DNA of 64,000 nt from Mariannaea sp. PMI_226 (taxonomy: Eukaryota; Ascomycota; Sordariomycetes; Hypocreales; Nectriaceae): assembly GCA_024336345.1 (NCBI GenBank), contig JANFOG010000020.1, positions 124,001 to 188,000 on the forward strand, given 5' to 3'. Of the stretch, positions 10,024 through 21,287 are shown one piece after another. Under the pieces are notes generated by a model. It saw nothing but the letters and a program-made list of their open reading frames with translations. It searched no databases and was not told the origin of the DNA. Numbering within the stretch: the first letter of the stretch is position 1; each line of letters begins with the position of its first letter. Position numbers and translations under genes: made by a program.

Positions 10024-10470
10024 ATGGCTTTTGCCTGGATTGCCGTTCTCTTCCTCGCCCTTCTCTTACAACATGCTCCATTCATATCATGGAAACTATC
10101 ATCTGACTCGCCGGCCATTCCTCAAAGTATCGACCCTTGGGAGGTTCAGGCTCGCCTAAACACTACTCCCTCCGAGTACAAATCAAGTACGCGTGACTAC
10201 GGAATGGTTTTCACCCCTCCCCCTTCACAATTCTTCTCCTGTATTGACGCATCGCAGGTTTACTTTTGTCATGGTGAGAATTGGGGGCCACCCTGCTTCA
10301 AATACCGCCCGGAACTTAATTATACGTGCTCTGCTCTTGGCTCGGAATTATCCGGTCATGTTGGATCTGTTTTTCTTGAGCCCGGTATTATATGCAGGCT
10401 ATCCACGTACGAAATACGTCACTTGAGGCGAAACCTAGGCACTGACATGAGGCAGACTTACGTCAAATGA
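10024..10470 (+). CDS. Putative small secreted protein (148 aa)
   Basis: ATG followed by a long hydrophobic signal segment (residues 2-20), then a mature part of about 125 residues with five cysteines (SCIDAS, YFCHG, PPCFKY, YTCSAL, IICRL). No recognised domain. No intron is needed. The next gene-like sequence, a short dispersed fragment starting at 10481, follows immediately. It may be an effector-type secreted protein, but nothing in the sequence shows a target. Confidence 0.55.
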   Translation: MAFAWIAVLFLALLLQHAPFISWKLSSDSPAIPQSIDPWEVQARLNTTPSEYKSSTRDYGMVFTPPPSQFFSCIDASQVYFCHGENWGPPCFKYRPELNYTCSALGSELSGHVGSVFLEPGIICRLSTYEIRHLRRNLGTDMRQTYVK

Positions 10471-10480
10471 TAGATGCGCA

Positions 10481-10560
10481 CCGATGAAGATTTTCGCATG
10501 GCCAGAAACAGAAAGTGGCTGGCCGGACCTCTTTCAACGCCGAGTGCCAGGCGGAGACGG
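10481..10560 (+). repeat. Dispersed coding-like fragment, copy 1
   Basis: About 80 bp closely similar to 43812-43890: both read MKIF(A/D)WPE then GWPDL in the same frame. The shared stretch begins CCGATGAAGATTTTCG and includes a common TGGCCGGACCT. The preserved frame suggests a piece of a gene or transposon copied twice; its source is not recognised. Confidence 0.5.
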
Positions 10561-11505
10561 GTTTTTAGGGTACGTCACTACACATTTCACCTGCGCGAGA
10601 TGCACGTCATGTATCCGTGATCCTTAAATACTGGATCCAAATTACCTTCCCATCTTCGGCAGCTTGAGGTTATCATAGTTATAACGAATAACTAAACTGG
10701 CTTTACCCATAACTACCTGCGTGACTCGTGAGATCATGCCGTAGGCGTGGCCAGTGGTGAAGCACCGGGTAATGGCATTTTGACCCATCCCAATGATTCC
10801 TACTATACCTTTGGCGAAATTGGTACTAGAAAGGAGATCACATGCTGTGGAAGCATATGGAGTGCTCCTAACGAACCATTGTAGAAGTCGCAAACAACAC
10901 TAGGCGCAACAGGTGCTTCTGTTTTGCAGGAACGGATTCATATATGTATAGGGCTTAGGACCACTCAGAAGACAAAAATTGATTTTCTGACATTTAAATT
11001 CATCCGATCAATTTTAATGTCGCAGCTACAGTGCCGTTGATAGCAATGCAACGATCCGCTTCTTCGAGCTTGCCTCAATGCTCCTTAATATCATAGAGAT
11101 ACAGTACACTACCCTCAATCTAAAGCATGTTGAGAAAACCTATTCTAATTCTGTACATGACGCTCCGGCGATATCTTGTCCAATTGATAAATCAGGAACC
11201 TTCTCATGGTTCCATCTAGATTCTAACCGATGAAGCCAATGGTCCCGTAAATTGTTAGCACTATCACGTGCTGCTATGGGAGAATTCCACATAACTCTGT
11301 ATATTACATGTTCATGGTCCCGTCGGGAATGATTTCAGCGTTTAACAGTGCATGAGACCGCGACTCTGAACATTTACGTAGACACCAGGCGCTCATTATT
11401 GTAGGCAAATAATTCATTGATCGTTTACAGCAGACACGAACGCCAGATTTCTCCAGAAGTTGCAAAATGTTCGTTAAGAGCGTTGCCCCTTTCTTGGTCT
11501 CGATC

Positions 11506-12212
11506 TTATGATTCGAAATCTCGCTTATTCCCTTTCACGAACCCAAACTCCAAATACTCACAGAAACGCTTGTAGAGCTGCAGGCAATAATGTATGCTTG
11601 ACTGGTGAGCTTGATCCTGTCTATTTCCATCAAGACTAGGGATCAAAAAACCATCATAGACAATAAAAACAATAAGAGAAAACAGAAGCCAAGCCCCTAT
11701 GATTGATGCAGTGATAATAGCTGTAATAGACCATTGGCCGTCTCGAACGGTGTATATATTTAGAATAGTCGAGATAATACCCATCATAGAGTTGGTTAAA
11801 ACAGGGCTTTCCTACGTTCGTCATTATATCATATTGCGCATATTCCTTGGCGTACCTACATTACTACATATCGCTTCACCCAGAAGTAATTGTTCTTGTT
11901 ATGTCTCCAAAGAAAGACTAACCCCAAAGTGGCGAAAAAACAGAACACAGAAGCAATGACAACTAACGGAACATTTTGCACTGCTTTCACTAACGATTTC
12001 CCGACTTTTCCGGTACTACTCAACGTGTCTAATTCGCTGATTGACGCAAATGTGGATGGAGAAATAAGATATCCGGCTAAGAGAAACCAAGAACACAATG
12101 CTGCGGCAGTAGAGTAGAGCCAATGGATGTTTTCCATGTCGAGATACATTTGTTGAGCTCTTGAGATGGTCTCCGTCCGGGTAAATACTTTCTCGTTCTC
12201 CAATTCAGTCAT
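11506..12212 (-). CDS. Four-helix-type fungal membrane protein, two exons (216 aa)
   Basis: Exon 1 is 12212-11868 and exon 2 is 11811-11506, joined across a 56-bp intron (GTAGTA...GTAG) in phase 0. Joining gives an uninterrupted 216-residue protein. Exon 1 has NIHWLYSTAAALCSW and a second hydrophobic segment (VVIASVFCFFATLGLVFLW). Exon 2 has two more (MMGIISTILNIYTV and SIIGAWLLFSLIVFIV). The pattern, from memory, matches a conserved but uncharacterised ascomycete membrane protein with the same LYSTAAALCSW signature and a VRDGQWSITA-like link. Intron position is inferred from the family match. Function unknown. Confidence 0.75.
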
Positions 12213-12720
12213 TGCTTATACAGTACCGTTCAAACATTTTTCCATTGATATTTCAAGCAGGACTACTTGAACTTAAAAAGTGCTCAGAGACTCGTTATGC
12301 CTAGGGAAACTGACGTCGATTTCCGGCGGAAGACAACGGTGACATCTGACTTTTTATCCATATTTTGGATGTTCTACTGTACAGTACAGGATGTACAATA
12401 CAATACAATGCAATTTATTACACCCGGCCGTACTAGGGCTGAAAGGGCCTGATTACTACAATACATGGACGGTGCCCAAATTGTGTCCTGGTCTTTTTAA
12501 GCCCACACTATGTCATACTTTGCCCCAAATTAAGTCCTTGTCTCCTTAGTATCCATTCTTGATTATGTTTCCTTACTCATTCTCTCTCTCTTACTGTCTT
12601 GTAGCAAACTAGCCTGAAGACTATTCTTCAAATGTTCAGTGTCCTACATACAGGGGCTGAAGTGATGTTCGCTTTTCGCACGGGGTGAGGGTAAGATTAT
12701 GTTGGAAATAGTACGTTTTT

Positions 12721-12927
12721 CATGAACGTAGGGTCAAGAATGTAAGTGTGACGATGAGTGACGTCTCCAAGACTACCTAATCCGATGAGGGGTTTATATG
12801 AGGGGTTTCCCCTGAACACGCCCCCCGGGGGCCTCCGAGGCCGGCTACGAAGAACACCCTATGGGATGTTATGCTAGGAGGCTCGAGGTATCTATAGGTC
12901 TCATCTACAAGAACGTAGGCTCCCCGC
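12721..12927 (-). repeat. Diverged solo LTR of the same copia family
   Basis: The reverse complement aligns along its length with the intact copia LTR: shared GAACGTAGGGTCAAGAATGTA, GACTACCTAATCC, GAGGGGTTTATAT, CCCTATGGG and GAGGTATCTATAG blocks in the same order. No internal copia sequence flanks it and no second LTR is nearby, so it is a solo LTR left by recombination. Substitutions throughout mark it as much older than the intact copy. Confidence 0.85.
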
Positions 12928-12929
12928 AC

Positions 12930-13640
12930 CAATGTTAGTAGGGTGTGCGCTCATGTCAGTCTCCCTCATCACCTTGCATCGAGACGGCCTGTGACCAATG
13001 CAAACAGGATACTCGCTCGAACATCTTCCAAGTTTGGCATCCAATGTTGGTTATCAACAAGCGACTCCCTTCCAAAATAGAAGTAGATGCTACCTCGCTC
13101 TGTACAGTACGGTATCGGTGCACTGAAGCATCTCTGTGCGATGTGCTGTCCACTTCCTTAGTCATAATGGACTCCGCCAGTGACAACTTGTCCACTGCCG
13201 GTATAGAGTCACGGCCGCCATCTTCTACGCCCACTGAAGATGTACTCGAGAATATATCATCTCCTGTGGGCCCGGAATCGATAAAAAATCCTTCGTGATG
13301 ACTACCCGCTCAGCTAGTGATAGCTTGGCTACAGCCAATCCAAATTCACTATGATTATCATTTCAATCCTCCATCAGTCACTACGGCCAAGACAACTCAC
13401 ATTAGCTCAGCTTCCATAAATAATCAACCACAATTAGGATGAATATTATGGATGTTATTTGTATTCTTATCTTTTAGATAGTGTATAAATTGTTCAATAT
13501 CGATAGAACCATGCTATAAGTACCTATACCAAGTTTGTGAACAGCTTTAAACCCCCTCACCCACCGAACTTCTTCATAGTCAAAACACACAATATAATTC
13601 AAAACACCTATTTTCAAATTCTTTTCTGTCTTAAATTGAA
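12930..13640. other. Intergenic stretch with a weak open frame
   Basis: A frame at about 12945-13298 is open but begins inside repetitive surroundings. Its last third, from the ATG at 13168, is Ser/Pro/Thr-rich. A few bases after its stop another short frame repeats the same pattern (SASDNLSTA versus SASDSLATA). This may be the remnant of a low-complexity protein; I do not call a gene. Confidence 0.35.
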
Positions 13641-13643
13641 CAT

Positions 13644-15060
13644 CTATGCAACCGTAGGGAATGCTGGATACATTAGAGCATCTGAGTTATCTATATGAAG
13701 CTGAGTCTCCGTAGCTTCCTGCTGCGCCTTGTAGGTACCGGTAGCCTCAATGTTGGCAAACAACGAATTGGAGCTAGTTTGAGCTTTCCTTCTATTCCTT
13801 GGTCTAGCGGCTTCCAACAGTGCCTCTAGTCCTGTATTAGCTAGAACTGCCTCTTTCTCCTCATTTGTTTTGGCAGTGTTTCTGAATAATTTGCATCGTG
13901 TAGTTTTGCGTTGTTCATCAAGCTTGATGAAGGCCATGACGTGCTGCTGTGGTTCCTTACATTTTCTAGGTGTTGACCATGAGACAACATAAGTCTCTGA
14001 GTTTCAGTCTATTGTAAGCCTCTCTATCTGGCTACTTTTAGTCTCCTTTGGTGCTTCCTTTGTGTTATCGCTATTCTTAAGCAGTAAAGGACTCAATAGA
14101 GGCTTGGCTAGGGACCTTGGCCAAAGACCTATTGCTTTCCAACTAGATTGAGTATCTTAACAGGAAGAACTTCTTTTCCTGCTTCAAAATAGTTGAAAAG
14201 AAAATTCCCCTTGCCAATTGGGTTAAAATTTGTGAGAAAATTGAGATATCCAACCTCTTTACGATAGTGGTGTTTTACGGAGGAGAAAACATTAAGGATT
14301 AATGGCTAAAGAACATGAGAGGTATGTGGAGGAAGAAAAGAAGATGTTAATTATGGTGAAAGCGAAAGGAAAAAAAAAAAAATCAATAGTTGCATGATTT
14401 CCATGGCCATCCATAATAAGGAGCCTGCAACCCCGATTGCAGAGATGCATTCTATAAATGAGGTCCATTTCTATAAATGAGGTCCAAGCCTTTGATGTAG
14501 GCTGTTTCTTTTGTGTTTCTAGGCTTCCAAAGACTAGTATGTTAACTTCAAGATCCTCCATTATGCCTAATTTATCCATATAGTATCGACATTGTGGCTT
14601 AATGTCTTGAACTTCTAGAAGCTAGGGATATTGAAACCAGCCTTGGATAATGGGAACTATAGCTCCATTGACCCTCTTAGAGTCAATAGATCCAAGTATA
14701 TTGGTCTTAGTTGATGGATTTCTTATTAAAAAGCGGCTAGCAAATGTTGTCCAAGAAGCCCATGGTCTCCTTTAGTTGTTAGAATGCGCCGAGCAAATTC
14801 CTTGACTTGGGCATCTTTTGGAGACATGACGCAGCCTTAGAGCCTCTTGCTCTTGGGTTATTACCCAAGAGGCCAAATGGGTTTCCTATACTGGCGAGAA
14901 TCTCTGCTAGCCCTAAGCATCATACTGATGTGACTGATGCCCATGAATGCGGCTTTGGAGAGTTGCTCTTTGGAGCGCTAGTCAAAGACGGCTTGTCGGA
15001 CTGACCGCCAATTTGCGATAGCCTTAAGGGCTTGAGAGAGTTCTACCTCGGTATATTGAG
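13644..15060 (-). pseudogene. Pogo/Fot1-type DDE transposase relic with a central deletion
   Basis: On the minus strand, pieces of a pogo transposase appear in order. Near 15050-14990 is the N-terminal helix-turn-helix (ELSQALKAIANWRSVRQA). Near 14700-14640 is SIDSKRVNGAIVPIIQGWF. From 14579 there is DKLGIMEDLEVNILVFGS and QPTSKAWTSFIE, then RLLIMDGHGNHAT, which holds the second catalytic Asp. A basic C-terminal tail (about 13937-13644) includes ARPRNRRKAQTSSNSLFANIE. The stretch between AWTSFIE and the DGHG motif is almost missing, frames shift several times and stops are frequent. An 18-19 bp tandem duplication (14451-14488) lies inside it. The element is dead. Confidence 0.8.
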
Positions 15061-15069
15061 GTACAAGAA

Positions 15070-17627
15070 AATCAAGGTTGATAGAAAAAAAGAGGAGAAG
15101 AAGTTGGATATAAATTGGCAAAGATATGGTTGATAGTAATTGAGTAGTTGGTAGAGGAGGAGGTTGGTTGTACTATAATGAAATGGGGGAGGCTGACCAA
15201 TGTGGGTATAAGGACTTGAACAAGCCTAAGTGGCCCTGTTCGTACGTCATGACGGTCTGTACATAGATTATTAACCCAAGAATCCCACTTTGATGGCACA
15301 TTCTGGACAGTAGAATAATCCCACTCCGATTTTCTTCCATCCAGCGTCTTTTATATTGTCTGTAGACATAATCTCGGCTTTTCTCCCGCAATTGTTAAAG
15401 CAGGGTATGATTTCCACTTGAGCTCTTTGCATTTTTAAGGCGATATATGCAGGTGCCATACACTCTTTTTTGTAGATGCTTTGGATAAGATAAAAGAATC
15501 GTAAGAGAATAAGTAAGAGTGTTGATTATCTCCCACTGTACCTTCTCTAAGTCCGTGCGTCTCTTTTTAATCACAAGTATCTGATTCTTAGAGTCTACGA
15601 GCTGTATTTATTAATTCCCAAAAGCTTAAAATGGAGAACCGCATCACTACACGCATGACCATTATTTGCCCACTGTTAGGGGTGTTTCACGCACAAATAT
15701 GCTGAGCCCATATTGAGAAAGCACTGTCCAATGTCGACTGTTAGAACTAGAGTGGCCACTAGTTTTGATTTATAGAAGATATGTCTAAGAGCTGCTGAAA
15801 GAGACATCTCTCTCTGGCGGGCGCTCAGGATTGGCGAGTTCACGGCCATCACGACCATTTTGGCGGAATTCTTGCCCCCTTATTCGCCGTTGCTTGGGTG
15901 GTCGTTCTCGAGCCCAGTCCTGTTGGTGCCATTATCATCGTGTAAAAAACAGGCAGTTCCAGCCTTATGTGTCAATGATAACTTCGTAAGGGGAATCTAT
16001 CTGTTCATGCTCGAAGCTGCGCTGTACTGTGGTGGGGTTCACCGTCCTAACTGGTCAATATGTATTACTGTACAGCACTGAAGCATCAACTTTTTTCTTT
16101 AATTTTTTTTAAAGAAGCAGTGGTGAGTTGCTGAACCATTATCATACACAAAGGGTTAGACAGGCTATCGATTATGGATTGTAAAGGGGAGAGGCGACGG
16201 CCATAAGAAATGGGCGTCCAGAAATCGCCGGTACTTCTAAATTATTCGTACCTGAGCTGGCATTATCGTACGTTGCTGTCAGTACTCACTTAAGTTTCAC
16301 ATAAGAATGGGCTGTTACAGTACCTCCCGGCTGGTTTCAGTCCTGTTACCATCCGTACCTTTAGCTGCCACGCGCTCTAAAAGTATCAGAGCCTCCGTCC
16401 GCTGCTACATCAGATTGACTGGTTGGAGCCTCCATCGACCTGCACGCTATATTTACCAATTTCTCTCTTCTTGTCTTCTATACAGCCTTGCGACTGCCGC
16501 TAAGTGTCTGACGGTGGTGGTACATCTCACCAATCTTGGCTCCTTTTCCGGAGTCAGAATTTGAGACTCTCAATCTAGACATGAATTGCCCAACAGCCTG
16601 ACGCTTTGTTAAGTATTGACTATGCCCTTGAGCCAAGTAGGATCCGTCGCTTCCCTCCATTCAACACAGGCCGCAAGCGTTTGGGGGTGCGTCTAAATTT
16701 GGTCCCATCTGAAGACAGAGTACAAAACACTATCCTGCCGAGGTGCAGTCCGAGGCATGCCTAAATTTTGATGTGTGACGTACAGTACCCCTGGAATTGA
16801 AATTACCAAGATTGGTTTCGATTCGTAGAGGCGCATTTGTGTCGTTCTCTTCAAACGACATGGATGGTGCTGCCTTCCGTTGCCTGTTCTAGGTCTCCGG
16901 TCCTTGAAACCATTTTCAACTACCGACATAAGTCATTTGGCTTCCTCCTAGCGAGCCTTTAAAAATAAAGTACTCTTGAACCTAAGTCTTCAGGGCCAGC
17001 ATTTCTTCTTGGAGCTTCTGCAGGCCCATCTTCTTCATTTACATTGGTTGCCTTACACGGACTACCGGTACTAACCAATGAAGTGCCTTTAAAATGCGAC
17101 TTCCTGCAAGTTTGGAAGAATATCAAGATCTACGCAGTAGCTGAGGATCAGTTTGATTGGCCGTGACAACCTGCTCTTGGTGATTCTTGTTAGAATTAGA
17201 ATAAATGGGGTCCAAATTGGGTACTGAAGGAACACTCCACGATCTTCCTCTTATTATCTCGTACTCAACGGATGAAGGCAAACGTTATATCCAGCGGCAA
17301 TCTAGAAACTAATGATGCATTCGTGGGTTTCTGGCACCGGATGAGCCCCTATCTCACGTTCACGGATCTTGCAGTTCTGGACGAACTTCATCCAGACCCA
17401 GCCACACATTGCGACGTATTTTGGGCAAACTCTCCAATCAGTATACGGTGCAATATATCTCTGCTCGTAGTCTGACATGGCGTACCTTTGCCCTAGCAAT
17501 GGAGGCCGCCTTGTCGACGGCCGACATCCCAACGTAGAGGCTTCGATTTAATACGCCCGACTAGCCCCTAGGGGCCCAATTCTGGCGAAGAATTCCTAAC
17601 CTGTCGGGTTTTACCCACTATGGGACG
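15070..17627. other. Long intergenic stretch without a supported gene
   Basis: Only short, unrelated open frames occur on both strands. No transposon protein, RNA gene or repeat shared with the rest of the window was noticed here. Confidence 0.5.
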
Positions 17628-17788
17628 TGTTGAACAGAAGGCATATGCCGGGGTGTCAAATGCGGAGCAGGGATCTTAAGATTGCGTATAGAACCAGTAG
17701 GCCCTTCAAGGGCAGAAACAAAACGAAGACAAGAGCAAGATGAAGATACGGAATTGGATCAATGGACCGAATACACGTAATGTCTGAC
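17628..17788 (+). repeat. 161-bp LTR-like repeat, copy A
   Basis: Starts TGTTGAACAGAAGGC and ends ATGTCTGACA, so it has TG...CA ends. Flanking five bases are GGACG and GGCCG, an imperfect possible target duplication. Two further copies lie at 20126-20286 (inverted) and 56496-56655. Confidence 0.75.
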
Positions 17789-18640
17789 AGGCCGACACCG
17801 CTGTTCTCTTTGATAGAACAACCTGGACTTACCACTCTTACATTGCCGGTGCCGGTTTTGTTGCCACTCGAATTCCAGATTACCTCTGACACGAAGGTTT
17901 GCCAAAGTGGCCACATGATAACGCATCGAATGGTGGAGATGCAAGTTTCCCGAAACAACAACTAGTTGTTAATCCAGGAAATATGAGATCAGTGGAAGAA
18001 GATACAGTACCCTCCGTGTTCCTCATTGTGAATGCTGAGATTAGCCTGACCTACCAACTAGATTATAAAAAATAGGTAGTCTTGTCAAGAAGGCCATAGC
18101 TCTGAAACCTATAAAGCCAGGTATCCCATGCAACTGAGTTTCCAGTTAAAACGCGCCTGATATTAGGCTGTCGCGCATGGATGGGAATGCATGCCAAATG
18201 CAGCCCGCCAGTTTCTATATGAGGCATCGAGTCTGTGAGAAGGCCCCGCAAATATCGTTACCTATGAGGCAAACACCGCCTATACCGCATGGACTACATT
18301 GAGATAGAACATAATATCTTTGCTGCGCATATCGGGTAATAGTTCTCTGATCATTTATTTATATACTAAATAACAAAAGAGCCGAGAACTCCTTCAATCC
18401 CCATGATACCCAGGTTCGTGAAATTCTACGAAAACAGCTGCTTCAGCAGCCGAATATTTCGATGTGAAATGGCTGCCTTCCTTCATGATTCTAAGAGCAT
18501 TCAGATTTAGCATTCGCGTCTGCAGCAGGAACGCAATTCCGCAACGTCTAGTGGAGCGTTCCAGTCACACAATTCAGGTTCATTGATGAAAGCTTTGTTT
18601 CCAGAAAGGTCTAATATTACTATGCCTGCATCATTAATGC

Positions 18641-18973
18641 TTATATCCACTCCCAAGTTGCCACCTGTCTGCCGATTCCCAATTCTCCAATGGCTTGCTG
18701 AAATGCAGATGGTGATAGATCAACGTTGTAATATGCGCATCGTTCGCATCGGTCAACAACGGTGACCTCAACAGAGCTTAGTGCACTTGTAACGCGAATT
18801 CTACGACCACAAGGCTGCTCTGTATCGAAAAGAGCCGCTGAGACAGCGGCAACAGGCTCCCAATTATAGTTTGTCTTCTGGCAAGCGCCAAGGCCAGGAT
18901 TGTACCAGGTTACATCGCCTGTGAAGGCGAATGCAGTGGGTAAGCTAAGTAGGAACAGCTTGGGAGGAAACAT
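18641..18973 (-). CDS. Secreted expansin-like (RlpA/barwin double-psi barrel) protein (110 aa)
   Basis: The ATG opens a short signal peptide (residues 1-16). The rest is one small double-psi beta-barrel domain: TGDVTWYNPGLGAC at the start, a central PCGRRIRV, then VEVTVVDRCERCAYYNVDLS with the Asp-Arg-Cys motif, and a closing ATWEW. Length and layout fit the small fungal expansin-like proteins, which are secreted and often stress- or plant-interaction-related; a catalytic role is not established for the family. The gene is intact, without introns. A dead LINE tail follows about 170 bp away. Confidence 0.85.
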   Translation of the reverse strand: MFPPKLFLLSLPTAFAFTGDVTWYNPGLGACQKTNYNWEPVAAVSAALFDTEQPCGRRIRVTSALSSVEVTVVDRCERCAYYNVDLSPSAFQQAIGELGIGRQVATWEWI

Positions 18974-19147
18974 GATTAATCTACCAATTACAGTGCCATA
19001 GGAGCTGTGTCAAGACATTCGACCTTATAGACATATTTAAGTACGATGACACTCGAATCCATGGTCCATTATCAACTATGTCGAATTATTCAAGTAGGTG
19101 CAGAATGCTTTTCATGGACAGTTTAGGATGCTACAATTACAATCTAT

Positions 19148-19489
19148 TGCGCCCGGTGGCATATTGCCAAAAGGGCACTCCCTGCAGAACTGAACCTGCC
19201 CAGACGAACCATACACTCACTTCTCGCAGCAAGGTCCGGCCATGGTGATTTCGAATGGTACCACCGCTGGCTAGGGCATACCGACGACCGGAAATGCACA
19301 TGTGGCAAGATGAAGACCCCAGACCATCCCGTACACTGCAAGAAGACCCAGAAACTACGCTCGCAGTGGCCGAAACTCGATCCCGAGCCCCGCACGAATA
19401 ACGAATACTGGCTCCGCCTTATGGCTCGCCCTAAAGATTTCGCAACGTTCCTACAGGTAACGCGCTTCTATGAGGAGATATGCCCTTAG
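19148..19489 (+). pseudogene. 3' tail of a Tad1-like LINE (end of RNase H with Cys/His motif)
   Basis: An open frame of 113 codons without an initiating ATG encodes the C-terminal part of a fungal LINE ORF2: LLAARSGHGDFEWYHRWL, then a zinc motif (CTCG...HPVHC) and a final FATFLQVTRFYEEI before the stop. The same motif arrangement occurs in the other LINE fragment near 53.5 kb. No reverse transcriptase or endonuclease lies upstream, so this is a 5'-truncated insertion, the usual fate of LINEs. Confidence 0.75.
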
Positions 19490-19786
19490 AAGCAGAGCAA
19501 CCGCATAGAACAAGACGCCATACCTCCCTCTATAACAACATTATTTCCTATGTTTCCTTCTTTCCTTGACACTCCAGAGAAGATGCTTATTCATTCTATT
19601 TTCTTAACTGTACATGGACATTACCGGACACGAGCTCAACCAGAGGAGCCAACGGGAACGGTATGGCCGATATATTCGTCAATGGACCTGAACTGTAGGA
19701 TATCTGAGCTAGACTAGATAGACTCCTGCCGCCGCATGCCCCTAGGGAGGCTTGGAGCGCATAGCGCTCCCCCGGCGTTAAATATA

Positions 19787-19804
19787 CCAGCCAGCCAGCC
19801 AGCC
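19787..19804 (+). repeat. CCAG microsatellite
   Basis: Four and a half tandem CCAG units. No feature depends on it. Confidence 0.9.
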
Positions 19805-19945
19805 AAAAGGGCACTAATTGCTGATTCATACATACGTATCTCATATTGTGTCCTTGTCCACTCAAGCCCATATTGTGTCATACATTGCCCAATTAGGATG
19901 CTACAGCCATGGCCTAAACTATGGGTCAAGTTTCAGTTGGAATTA

Positions 19946-20108
19946 CAGTCCAGTACAAGTTCAGCGTCACCACTAACTTATAAGATGACCACATTGCCAA
20001 AAATGAACAAAACTGTCGAATATGGGGAGTATATTTGGTAGTTTACCTAACATAGTTCTTATCAAATTACTTTAACCAAATAGCTGACGCTGAGCCTGGA
20101 CGTGACTG
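19946..20108. mobile_element. MITE copy 1 (Tc1/mariner type, TA-flanked)
   Basis: Begins CAGTCCAGTACAAGTTCAGCGTC and ends GACGCTGAGCCTGGACGTGACTG, imperfect terminal inverted repeats of about 23 bp, directly flanked by TA on both sides. There is no coding capacity. Together with copies at 20320, 21025, 24856 and 43127 it defines a small family. Confidence 0.8.
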
Positions 20109-20125
20109 TAATGTGGCGGAGTTTC

Positions 20126-20286
20126 TGTCAGACGTTACGTGTATTCGGTCCATTGATCCAATTCAGTATCTTCATCTTGTTCTTGTATTCGTTTTGTTTC
20201 TGCCCCTGAAGGGCCTACTGGTTTATACGCAATCTTAAGATCCCTGCTCCGCACGTGACACCCCGGCAGATGCCTTCTGTTCAACA
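20126..20286 (-). repeat. 161-bp LTR-like repeat, copy B (inverted)
   Basis: Reverse complement of the unit at 17628, starting TGTCAGACGTTACGTG and ending CTTCTGTTCAACA. Same length. No target duplication was seen (flanks GTTTC and GCTGC). It lies between two MITE copies. Confidence 0.75.
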
Positions 20287-20319
20287 GCTGCCGCTCGACC
20301 AAATCGTTGGTCTACAGTA

Positions 20320-20470
20320 CAGTCAAGTACAAGCTCAGCGTCAGCATTATAATGTGACCACGTTGCCAAAATTGGACAAAACTGTCTACTTTGGAGAGTA
20401 TTTCCGTAGTTTACTAGTTCTTATCAAATCATGTTAACCGAAAAACTGACGCTGGACCTGGACGTGACTG
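20320..20470. mobile_element. MITE copy 2
   Basis: Begins CAGTCAAGTACAAGCTCAGCGTC and ends GACGCTGGACCTGGACGTGACTG, with TA on both sides. It is the best-preserved left end of the family. Internal sequence (TTGCCAAAATTGGACAAAACTGTC) is clearly related to copy 1. Confidence 0.8.
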
Positions 20471-21024
20471 TATACGGAGTACACTATGACGCAATGTGAC
20501 AGACCCCCTTGCCCAGGAAGACAGTGTATCGTGATCCAGAGTGAGCATATCGGCCTGGAAGGCGAGGTAATGCAAGAACTGGTCACATATTTTGAAAAAG
20601 GCACTCATTTCACACCGATATAGGTATATCCGTAGCAGCTGCTTATGCAGAATCTCTTGATGTATGGTGTTGGCTCCTTCGTCCGGCGTGGGTCAAGGGT
20701 TTCGAAGGAGCTGTTGGTCATTCATTGTTCGGATGCCTCGTCGCTTCAATTGTTTTCTTTAAACTGTGCGGTCGCTGCAGTGAACAGATTCGGCTATCTA
20801 CGATGTCGTCATATCGTCCAGTGGATATCTCTAAGGCATCTTTGTTCAAAACATCTCGACACAACTCCAAAACGCTGATATGCTTGATGTTGAGGTGAAA
20901 CATTCAGTATAGATCACAGCTTTTCCAGTCAGACAAAAGACCATCTGTTCATGCTTTCGTTACCTGTTGAAGATTAGAATATATGGTATTGGACACAGAA
21001 GATATCCGGAATACGATTGTGCTA

Positions 21025-21166
21025 TAGTCAAGTACAAGCTCAGCGGTCAACATTTTTAGCTTGAAAAATTGGCCAAGATGTCTAAATTTGGAGGTATATC
21101 AATTGATTTGTCTCGTTTCTATAAAATTGCTTCAAATCAAAATTGACGCTGGCCTGTCCGTCTCTG
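21025..21166. mobile_element. MITE copy 3
   Basis: Left end TAGTCAAGTACAAGCTCAGCG, right end TTGACGCTGGCCTGTCCGTCTCTG, TA on both sides. More diverged than copies 1 and 2. Confidence 0.65.
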
Positions 21167-21287
21167 TAATTCCCAAGGGACTGGCTTAATACTAATGGTT
21201 CCAGTGTTGGTATTCTTCGCATACGCAACTTTCTCAAGTGCCATCCTTTTTATTATATCTCCTACGCCATTCCTTCTCTATGTATTA

